From: an uncultured Collinsella sp.
GTDB lineage: Bacteria; Actinomycetota; Coriobacteriia; Coriobacteriales; Coriobacteriaceae
Assembly: GCA_900765185.1 (NCBI GenBank)
Contig: CAAFQT010000240.1
Span: 1 to 7,304 of the forward strand
Length of the DNA: 7,304 nucleotides
Reading direction: 5' to 3'
Below are positions 1 through 4,912 of the stretch, piece by piece (the stretch's first letter is position 1; each line of letters begins with the position of its first letter). Made by a program: the position numbers and the translations under genes. The notes below the pieces were generated by a model. That model was given only the letters and a program-made list of their open reading frames with translations, made no database searches and was not told the DNA's origin.

Positions 1-178
1 ACGGGCCGCGGAGCTTATGGCTGGCGTCGAAGGCCCCCGTGCCGCCCGCCATGCCTACAGCGTGGACATGCTCGTGCCCAACCGTCGCGATACGCTCGAG
101 GCCTTCCCCGAGATTCCCTGCGATCGGGCAACCATTGATGACTATCTTCGCCTCATGCTGAAAGGAGCTTCGAAATGA
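1..178 (+). CDS. ABC transporter ATP-binding protein, C-terminal fragment
   Basis: An open frame enters from the left edge (first full codon at base 2) and stops with TGA at 176-178, giving the last 58 residues of a protein. The fragment ends in IDDYLRLMLKG, which resembles the C-terminal tail of ABC-2-type exporter ATPases, where the last helix commonly reads like TIDDLL..L.KG. No Walker or signature motif is present because those lie upstream of the window. The strongest support is context: the stop overlaps the start of an ABC-2 permease (ATGA, 4 bp), the usual translationally coupled ATPase-permease pair. It would power export by the downstream permease at the inner face of the membrane. 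The substrate cannot be told. The ATPase call rests on the neighbour plus tail similarity and is fairly, not fully, secure. Confidence 0.72.
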   Translation, partial: RAAELMAGVEGPRAARHAYSVDMLVPNRRDTLEAFPEIPCDRATIDDYLRLMLKGASK

Positions 179-873
179 AACGCGCCTTTATGTCCGAGCT
201 CGCCATCGCTCGCTCGCTTATCCCGAGCATTGCAGGCGTCGGCCTGTTCATGTTTGTCGTGCTGACCCTTGCCAACGCGTCGGATGTCGATTCCGGCATG
301 AGCGCCGGCGCCTGTGCGGTCAGCGCAATGTCGCCCATCATAATCATGAACTCGCTAGCTGGCTACGATAACCAAAACGGCTGGGAGCGTTATCGAGCAA
401 CGTTGCCCTTCTCGCGCAAAGACATCATCTGCGCACGCTACCTGTGCATCGTTGTCTTCTCGGCCATCATGGCCTGCGCCGCCGCGCTTCTGAGCATCGT
501 CTCCATCCCGCTTTTCAACAGCGCGGGCATCCCCTCGACGGGACAGGCCGTCTTTGAGACCGCAATGGCCTCGGCGGCATCGATGCTCATCTCCCTCATG
601 ATGGTGTTTTTGGCGCAGCCGCTGTTCTTTCGATTTGGACACATGGAGGCGCTGCGCCTATCCGTTGGCCTGTTTGCCCTGCTTGGTTGCGGCACAATGG
701 CCACGCTGAGCTCCTCCAACCCCATCAGCAACTGGCTCATGTCGATTGCCGGAGCAAATCCCGATCCCGCCGTTCTGGGCTGTCTGTGCGCAGGAATTGC
801 CGTGCTGGCCCTCGCGCTATGTGCAATCAGCTGCACCGTCAGCACCAAGGTTTATCGAGTACGCGACCTGTAA
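175..873 (+). CDS. ABC-2 family transporter permease
   Basis: This 232-residue integral membrane protein shows about six hydrophobic segments (roughly 15-35, 43-62, 88-112, 127-152, 158-178 and 196-222). Between segments 2 and 3 it carries GYDNQNGWERYRATLPFSRK (63-82) followed by DIICARYL. That is the hallmark of the ABC-2 permease group in which a short amphipathic stretch with LP(V/F)SR and a following Lys/Arg helix precedes TM3. It would form the membrane half of an exporter with the upstream ATPase. The start ATG at 175 overlaps the ATPase stop and has AAAGGAG at 161-167 with about 7 nt spacing, so translational coupling is likely. Substrates of such two-gene systems include antimicrobial peptides and lipids; nothing here selects among them. 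Length is normal for the family. Confidence 0.85.
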   Translation: MKRAFMSELAIARSLIPSIAGVGLFMFVVLTLANASDVDSGMSAGACAVSAMSPIIIMNSLAGYDNQNGWERYRATLPFSRKDIICARYLCIVVFSAIMACAAALLSIVSIPLFNSAGIPSTGQAVFETAMASAASMLISLMMVFLAQPLFFRFGHMEALRLSVGLFALLGCGTMATLSSSNPISNWLMSIAGANPDPAVLGCLCAGIAVLALALCAISCTVSTKVYRVRDL

Positions 874-882
874 TCGACAGCT

Positions 883-915
883 AAAAAAGCTTAGGTGGTA
901 CCCCGCTTATTTTTT
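883..915 (+). terminator. Probable rho-independent terminator after the ABC operon
   Basis: Ten bases after the permease stop, AAAAAAGC (883-890) can pair with GCTT followed by ATTTTTT (905-915). An inner GGT/ACC pairing can form in the 14-nt intervening segment. The distal T-run fits an intrinsic terminator. The GC stem is short, so efficiency is uncertain. Confidence 0.5.
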
Positions 916-1000
916 CAATGAAACAAGGCGGCATAGCGTCACCACCGCCCCTCACAGCAGGCCGTCTAGTTCTTGGCAACCAAAAAGACACCGTCAGCAT

Positions 1001-1186
1001 ATCGAAGGTGAATACTTTTCCGAGAAGTGAACGAGTAAAAACAGTGCCCTGTAGCATCGACATTTTTAAGGACTCAATTCCTGCGGTTTTTGTCTAAGAA
1101 TCCTGCAGTTTTGTTCGAAAAAAGTGTGCATGTTCCAGGGGTCCAGATTTACTCGTTCACTTCGCGGAAAACCATTCACCTTCGAT
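1001..1186. repeat. 186-bp imperfect inverted-repeat element (MITE-like or structured intergenic element)
   Basis: Bases 1001-1067 and 1120-1186 are imperfect reverse complements. The outer 39 bp (1001-1039 against 1148-1186) match at 36 of 39 positions, including the shared 16-mer GAAGTGAACGAGTAAA. The inner part of the arms is much less conserved, giving about 53 of 67 matches overall by hand without gaps. A 52-bp centre (1068-1119) separates the arms and carries a tandem 22-bp duplication. I see no flanking target-site duplication. The form suits a small non-autonomous mobile element or a dispersed structured repeat. It encodes no transposase and the class is unknown. Transcribed RNA from either strand could fold into a long hairpin. 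Confidence 0.75.
1078..1121. repeat. Tandem 22-bp duplication in the centre of the inverted-repeat element
   Basis: Segments 1078-1099 and 1100-1121 line up with a 22-bp shift. The shared core is CCTGC(G/A)GTTTT at 1080-1090 and 1102-1112, with further matches around TC and AA downstream. The period is about two helical turns, so the two copies would face the same side of the DNA. It is short and diverged, and its role is unknown. Confidence 0.55.
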
Positions 1187-1272
1187 TCGAGCCTTAACCA
1201 AATGCCCTCTCGAACTATGGCCCCTGTCTCACCACAGCGATATCAAAGCTTCATGGCGGGACGGTATCATCG

Positions 1273-1302
1273 GACGAGCGCCGTAAATCTGGCGCGGTCG
1301 TT
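1273..1302 (+). promoter_or_regulatory. Leader hairpin just upstream of the EamA ribosome binding site
   Basis: GCGCC (1278-1282) pairs perfectly with GGCGC (1291-1295) around an 8-nt loop. GACGA (1273-1277) extends the stem with TCGTT (1298-1302) after a two-G bulge. The structure ends 4 nt before the Shine-Dalgarno GGGGAGG (1307-1313), which sits 10 nt from the GTG start. A fold this close to the binding site could affect translation. No known riboswitch class is matched. Confidence 0.35.
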
Positions 1303-1323
1303 CTTTGGGGAGGCATTTCACCC

Positions 1324-2199
1324 GTGTCGTGGGTCGCAGCAGCATTTGTGTCGGCTTTCTTTGCCGGCATCACATCTATCCTGGCCAAATGCGGCATCAA
1401 GCAGACCGACTCCGATGTCGCGACGGCCATTCGCACCTGCGTGGTGCTCGTTTTCGCCTGGGCAATGGCGGGCATTTCTGGATCCATTGGAACCATCGGC
1501 AGCATCGAACCCAGATCCTGGCTCTTTCTCGTCCTCTCGGGACTCGCTACCGGTGCTTCGTGGATCTGTTACTTTAAGGCGTTGGGCATCGGAGACGTCA
1601 ATAAGGTCGTACCGGTCGACAAGATGAGCACCGTACTCGCCGCACTGATCGCCATCGTACTTTTTGGCGAGACGAGCAACCTTGCGGTTAAGCTCGTGGG
1701 AACCGCTGTCATCACCCTCGGCACGTTTTTAATGATCGAGAAGAAGCAGTCTGCCGGACCCGAGCAGCAGCAAGACCGGACCTGGCTCGCTTACGCCCTC
1801 GGCGCCGCCGTGTTCGCGGCGCTCACGTCCATCCTTGCCAAGGCTGGCATCGAAGGCGTCGAATCCAGCCTGGCCACGGCAATCCGTACCTGTGTGGTAC
1901 TGGTTATGGCATGGGCAATCGTGGCAGCTAAAGGCAAGATGGGCCAAGCCGTGCACGTAGACCGCTATGAACTCGTATTTCTCGCGGCATCGGGCATTGC
2001 GACTGGCGCATCGTGGCTGCTATACTACTACGCCATCGCCACAGGCCAGGTGAGCGTCGTGGTGCAGATCGACAAACTATCGATTGTCGTATCGGTACTA
2101 TTTGCGCGCCTGGCATTCAACGAAAAAGTCTCGCGACGCAGCGCTATCGGTCTCGCCCTCATCGTACTGGGCACCGCCGCGCTCGCGGTTTGGAAATAG
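1324..2199 (+). CDS. EamA/DMT-superfamily transporter, fused two-domain form
   Basis: This 291-residue membrane protein is built from two EamA repeats, about 1-140 and 153-291, each with about five hydrophobic helices. The halves are strikingly alike. TSILAK occurs at 17-22 and 168-173, the 11-mer ATAIRTCVVLV at 33-43 and 184-194, ATGASW at 75-80 and 226-231, and (V/I)DK at 98-100 and 249-251, all at a constant 151-residue offset. The DNA of the repeated 11-mer differs at many synonymous sites, so the duplication is old and kept by selection on protein. Members I recall as the COG2510-like EamA group are often single-domain proteins of about 140 residues, so this would be a fused pair. With odd-TM halves the two should sit antiparallel in the membrane. 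The substrate is unknown; drug/metabolite export is the family default. Start: GTG at 1324, GGGGAGG at 1307-1313; no better in-frame start is near. It is transcribed alone and converges on the ClC gene. Confidence 0.88.
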   Translation: MSWVAAAFVSAFFAGITSILAKCGIKQTDSDVATAIRTCVVLVFAWAMAGISGSIGTIGSIEPRSWLFLVLSGLATGASWICYFKALGIGDVNKVVPVDKMSTVLAALIAIVLFGETSNLAVKLVGTAVITLGTFLMIEKKQSAGPEQQQDRTWLAYALGAAVFAALTSILAKAGIEGVESSLATAIRTCVVLVMAWAIVAAKGKMGQAVHVDRYELVFLAASGIATGASWLLYYYAIATGQVSVVVQIDKLSIVVSVLFARLAFNEKVSRRSAIGLALIVLGTAALAVWK

Positions 2200-2291
2200 C
2201 GCCGATTCCGAGCGAGATCTAGGCGCTCGCAAATCCATGACACAGCGCCACACCGGGCCTAGGGTGCTTGTATCGACCGTGCGCCACCGTG

Positions 2292-3596
2292 CTACTTGCG
2301 CAGCGGCTTGGGCAGTGGAATGCCGGCGGCGATGACGGCCGCGATGATCATGCAGACGATACCCTTGAGTGGAAAGCACATAAGCAGCAGGCCCACGACC
2401 ATGACCGGCTGACGCATGACCGCACCCATCGTCGATGCCGTGCAGACGGCGACGCAAAAGACCGGATCTGCGCCGGTGAGGATGGCAAGGCCATAGCCCA
2501 GGCTTACGCCCGAGAAGATAACCGGGAAGAAGTGGCCGCCGCGCCAACCAAGGTTGATGAGGGCGGGCGTCAGCATGGCCTTAACAAGACCGGTCGCGAT
2601 AAGCACGCCAGCGGGAATGGTCAGATAGGTTTCCATGAGCACGTCGGCCTGGGTCTCGCCGGCAAACATGGTGTAGGGCAGGACCGTGCCGCAGATGGCG
2701 AGCGCCAGACCGGCTAGCATGGCCTTGACGACAGGACGCTCCCCTATTGCATGGGCAAGCGCTTCGCTCGTGTGCTCAGAGACAAAGTACAGCCAGCCGC
2801 AGATTGTTCCGATCAACGACAGAGGGACGAGCCAGGTAAGCTCCAAGTTGCCCACCACGGCAGCCTCGAACCTGGGCATGCCCATGCCGCCGCCCATGAG
2901 CTGGCCGAGCAGCAGGTAGGTGCCCAGGCCGCCGGCAATCGCAATGCCGTAGACCACCGTCTTTTGCGCCTTGGGCAGCTTGATGGTGATCTCGCCGGAC
3001 ATGGACTCATCGTCGGCGTCTTCGCCCTGGCCGTCGGCGCTACCGGCAAGCGGTGCCACAAAGCCAAACACGGGCGCGGTAAAGAGCGCCGTCAGGGCAG
3101 CCTGGGTGCCCAGCAGCGTGAGCTCCCTAAACTCGGCGCCAAAGCGACGCATGCGGTCGCCAACCCAGCTGCACAGACCCGCGATAACGCCGGTCAGGCC
3201 GGCCTCCGGTCCAATACTTCCGCCAAACAGCAGCGGCAGTAATGCCGCGAGCGAAAGCTTGCCCAGGTTGTCGTACGGGTAGCGCCCATCTTGCTTAACC
3301 TTAGCCATCACCTGGTTGAGGTCATCGGTCTTGGTGCCTGTCATCTTCTCGTACAGACCGATTAACAGGCCGCCCAACAGGCAGACAAAAAACGGGTACG
3401 GCAAAAAGCCAAACGGGCCGCTGGCAAGCTCGGGCGAAGCGACGCCCAGCGCGTGCGGAATCTCGGTCCACAGATAGTCGATACCGTGCTCCATCGCAAA
3501 AAAGAACAGCCAGACCGCGGCACCTGCGAACGCACCGGTCACGGCAACGCTAACTAAAAACAGCGCGCGGTTTGTGGGTTTGGCAAGGTTATCCAT
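2292..3596 (-). CDS. ClC-family anion channel/transporter, divergent subfamily
   Basis: This 434-residue polytopic protein moves chloride or another small anion across the cytoplasmic membrane, judging by family. Two ClC hallmarks are visible: GGSIGPEAG (125-133), at the place of the GREGP motif of helix F, and GGHFFPVIFSG (353-363), the GxFxP motif of helix N. The first is altered. Aligned on G-x-x-G-P, the gating glutamate position is Ile128, and a glutamate (Glu131) appears just after GP. I find no GSGIP motif in the corresponding N-terminal half. An acidic, hydrophilic insert (about 184-212) separates the protein's halves. There is no C-terminal CBS domain, and the length is normal for bacterial ClC. 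The start ATG at 3594-3596 has GGAGG (complement of 3602-3606) 5 nt upstream. It lies downstream of the LOG gene on the same strand, 125 nt away, and converges with the EamA gene. The exact ion and the channel-versus-antiporter mode are open. Confidence 0.87.
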   Translation of the reverse strand: MDNLAKPTNRALFLVSVAVTGAFAGAAVWLFFFAMEHGIDYLWTEIPHALGVASPELASGPFGFLPYPFFVCLLGGLLIGLYEKMTGTKTDDLNQVMAKVKQDGRYPYDNLGKLSLAALLPLLFGGSIGPEAGLTGVIAGLCSWVGDRMRRFGAEFRELTLLGTQAALTALFTAPVFGFVAPLAGSADGQGEDADDESMSGEITIKLPKAQKTVVYGIAIAGGLGTYLLLGQLMGGGMGMPRFEAAVVGNLELTWLVPLSLIGTICGWLYFVSEHTSEALAHAIGERPVVKAMLAGLALAICGTVLPYTMFAGETQADVLMETYLTIPAGVLIATGLVKAMLTPALINLGWRGGHFFPVIFSGVSLGYGLAILTGADPVFCVAVCTASTMGAVMRQPVMVVGLLLMCFPLKGIVCMIIAAVIAAGIPLPKPLRK

Positions 3597-3635
3597 CGGG
3601 TCCTCCCGCGGTCAAAGTCGACATAGTTATGTTTT

Positions 3636-3641
3636 ATTGTA
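3636..3641 (-). promoter_or_regulatory. Candidate -10 element for the ClC gene
   Basis: On the minus strand this reads TACAAT (five of six to consensus), 39 nt upstream of the ClC start. A partial -35 such as CTCGTT lies about 16 nt further upstream but is poor. It suggests the ClC gene can be transcribed separately from the channel-LOG pair. Confidence 0.35.
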
Positions 3642-3667
3642 GAGCGAGCGTTGCCCGAACGAGCCAA

Positions 3668-3686
3668 CCGTCTGCGCCGCAAACGG
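3668..3686 (-). terminator. Possible terminator hairpin after the LOG gene
   Basis: On the minus strand CCGTTTGC and GCAGACGG pair over 8 bp (one G-U) around a GGC loop, about 35 nt past the LOG stop. The G-U falls as an A/C mismatch in the other strand's RNA, so the fold favours minus-strand transcripts. The following sequence starts with TT but has no real U-tract, so termination would be weak; attenuation before the ClC gene is an alternative. Confidence 0.3.
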
Positions 3687-3721
3687 CACCATTGGGAGCC
3701 ATTATGGGACAGGCTCAAGAC

Positions 3722-4255
3722 TTATCCGTTGATAATCGAGAGAATCTCGCGCAAATCGTCGGCAAAGTAGATGCCGTGCTGGCGCCTCGGGCTCGAAAGC
3801 CCTTTATCGATCATGTGCCCGAGCAGCGCCTTGAGGTCGTTGTAGTAACCGTCCAGGTTATACAGGATGCACGGAGCACTCAGGTGCCCCAACGACACCG
3901 CGGACATGACCTCGGCAATCTCCTCGAGCGTGCCCGTCCCACCGGGAAAGGCGATGAACGCATCGCCGAGCTCAATCATCTTGGCCTTGCGCTCCGCCAT
4001 ATCGCTCGTCACGATGAGGTCGTCGATACCGTCATGTTGAAACTCGGCCTCGATAAAAAAGCTCGGCTCCACACCCGTCACGTGTCCGCCAGCATCGAGC
4101 ACGCTATCGGCGAGCGCGCCCATCAGGCCCGATTTGGACCCGCCGTATACCAGCGCGTGTCCATTGGCGCCAATCCAGTTGCCCAACTCCTGCACCGCGG
4201 GCAGAAACGCCGGGTCATTGCCAGTGTTGGCACCCAGGTACACGGTGATGTTCAT
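3722..4255 (-). CDS. LOG-family protein (putative cytokinin riboside 5'-monophosphate phosphoribohydrolase)
   Basis: This 177-residue cytosolic enzyme of the LOG/lysine-decarboxylase-like fold probably cleaves the N-glycosidic bond of a nucleoside 5'-monophosphate to give ribose 5-phosphate and free base. The signatures are YGGSKSGLMGALAD (37-50), the nucleotide-binding loop; MAERKAKM (86-93) with Arg89; and PGGTGTLEE (104-112), the PGGxGTxxE motif with Glu112. The first loop has Ser where many members have the third Gly of YGGG. The chosen start at 4253-4255 gives MNITVYLGAN, the typical first strand, with AGGGAG 6-7 nt upstream. The frame is open further upstream into the channel gene, but those 41 extra residues resemble no LOG protein. 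It starts 34 nt after the channel stop, so co-transcription is likely. Bacterial LOG proteins are usually general nucleotide-monophosphate hydrolases; a cytokinin role is unproven here. Confidence 0.88.
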   Translation of the reverse strand: MNITVYLGANTGNDPAFLPAVQELGNWIGANGHALVYGGSKSGLMGALADSVLDAGGHVTGVEPSFFIEAEFQHDGIDDLIVTSDMAERKAKMIELGDAFIAFPGGTGTLEEIAEVMSAVSLGHLSAPCILYNLDGYYNDLKALLGHMIDKGLSSPRRQHGIYFADDLREILSIING

Positions 4256-4289
4256 ATTTGTCTCCCTGTTGTGGCGCACGACGCTCGTC

Positions 4290-4715
4290 TTAGCGCTGGC
4301 GTCGACGATACTCGCGCACGCGACGCGAAAGATCGGCAAGCTCGTCGCGATCGAGCTCTTCCAAATGCTCCAGATCATCCATAAAGCGCGCCATGGTGTC
4401 CTTTTGACGCATCTTGATAAGCGTATTGCAGTAGTTCACCGCCACACCCGTGAGCATGGCGATGTAGAAGATGCTGATAACGCTCAGAATGACGGTAATG
4501 GCGCGGGCAACCGGTGTCTCGGCCGGAATGTCACCAAAGCCGATGGTCGAGACCGTCTCAAAGCTAAACCACAGGCCATCGCCAAACGTGAGGGTCGTGG
4601 GCTCGGACAGCCAGACGGCCGTCGAGCACAGCAGATAGAAGACGAGGAACAGCTCCGTAATGCGCACAAAGCCCGCCTGGCGCAACACGTCGGCAAGCGT
4701 CCTGAGCTTTTTCAT
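4290..4715 (-). CDS. Two-TM potassium-channel-like protein (Ion_trans_2)
   Basis: This 141-residue protein has the simple TM1-pore-TM2 plan. TM1 is about residues 18-36, the pore helix is 46-56 with FSFETVST, the selectivity filter is TIGFGD (57-62), and TM2 is about 67-95. A highly charged Glu/Arg-rich cytoplasmic tail (100-141) looks helical and could help tetramerise or tether the channel. TxGFGD is a normal variant of the TVGYGD filter, so K+ conduction as a tetramer is expected from the family. No RCK or cyclic-nucleotide domain is attached. I chose ATG at 4713-4715 because GGAAGGGG stands about 5 nt upstream. The frame stays open to TTG (4736) and GTG (4730), which would place that Shine-Dalgarno-like run inside the gene. 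It is first in the probable channel-LOG operon. Confidence 0.85.
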   Translation of the reverse strand: MKKLRTLADVLRQAGFVRITELFLVFYLLCSTAVWLSEPTTLTFGDGLWFSFETVSTIGFGDIPAETPVARAITVILSVISIFYIAMLTGVAVNYCNTLIKMRQKDTMARFMDDLEHLEELDRDELADLSRRVREYRRRQR

Positions 4716-4771
4716 CGCGACCCCTTCCACGGACAACCAATCACGTTCGCTCGGTATTGTCCCACAACCGT

Positions 4772-4821
4772 CAGTTAGGGACGTTCCTTTTGTGCCGGCA
4801 GAAAGGGACTGTCCCCAACTG
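4772..4821. repeat. 50-bp near-perfect palindrome, REP-like
   Basis: The segment is its own reverse complement at 20 of 25 pairs, centred on GCCGGC (4794-4799), from CAGTT at the left end to AACTG at the right. It contains GGGACGTTCC on one arm and GGGACTGTCCC on the other. It lies between two divergent genes, so it is unlikely to be a terminator for either. The GGGAC...GTCCC style resembles short palindromes mobilised by RAYT (Y1-type) transposases in other bacteria, from memory. A regulator's operator is the alternative. Confidence 0.7.
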
Positions 4822-4855
4822 CCGGGCGGAACCGTTTAGCGGTGCCGCTGCCGGC
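4821..4855. repeat. Second hairpin directly abutting the 50-bp palindrome
   Basis: Three nested stems stack: GCCGG (4821-4825) with CCGGC (4851-4855), CGG (4827-4829) with CCG (4845-4847), and ACCG (4831-4834) with CGGT (4840-4843) around loop TTTAG. Only a G/CTG internal loop and an A/G mismatch interrupt it. With the preceding palindrome it makes a two-unit BIME-like array just upstream of the kinase promoter region. Confidence 0.55.
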
Positions 4856-4869
4856 TGGGCAGGCTGAGC

Positions 4870-4878
4870 TGGTATCCT
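4870..4878 (+). promoter_or_regulatory. Candidate extended -10 for the sensor kinase gene
   Basis: TGGTATCCT fits the extended -10 pattern TGnTATnnT, 34 nt before the GTG start. No good -35 stands 17 nt upstream, where the second hairpin ends. Read as a candidate only. Confidence 0.33.
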
Positions 4879-4912
4879 TATGCGGTAATGTCTCGATTCG
4901 TTAGGATTGCAT

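Larger units (their letters stand above)
874..1323. other. Gene-free intergenic stretch of 450 bp
   Basis: No credible coding region lies here. It holds, in order, the terminator of the ABC operon, about 85 bp (916-1000) in which I see nothing recognisable, the 186-bp inverted-repeat element (1001-1186), and about 135 bp of leader for the EamA gene containing a hairpin and the Shine-Dalgarno site. A weak promoter-like pair, TTAACC (1194-1199) and TATGGC (1216-1221) with 16 nt between, could serve the EamA gene but matches consensus poorly. Short open frames here start inside the repeat arms and look like by-products of the repeat. Confidence 0.7.

Noticed and set aside
881..1063. Small minus-strand open frame of 60 codons
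   Set aside because: It starts inside the left arm of the inverted repeat and runs into the ABC-operon terminator; there is no ribosome binding site or domain.
1261..1302. Guanidine riboswitch (mini-ykkC or ykkC-III) upstream of the EamA gene
   Set aside because: ACGG and ACGA occur but are not closed by stems as in mini-ykkC. The ykkC-III-like GCGCCG has no matching ACGGCGC downstream.
2209..2229. Hairpin CGAGCG/CGCTCG between the convergent EamA and ClC genes
   Set aside because: The 6-bp stem with a 9-nt loop has no T-run on either side, so I cannot call it a terminator; no better one is visible in the 92-bp gap.
3597..3721. Fluoride riboswitch before the ClC gene
   Set aside because: I searched the minus strand by eye for the conserved opening and closing segments of the crcB/fluoride motif and saw neither; the only fold is the hairpin at 3668-3686.
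4256..4378. 41-residue N-terminal extension of the LOG protein
   Set aside because: The extension overlaps the channel gene, resembles no LOG N-terminus, and the internal ATG at 4255 has a good ribosome binding site and the standard MNITVYLGAN start.
3572..4384. 270-codon plus-strand open frame antisense to the LOG gene
   Set aside because: The minus strand encodes an intact LOG protein with all motifs. The antisense product is Arg/His/Ala-rich with no domain, and its start lies inside the ClC N-terminus.
4716..4736. Longer channel start at TTG 4736 or GTG 4730
   Set aside because: ATG 4715 has GGAAGGGG at proper spacing, and that site would lie within the coding region of the longer forms.
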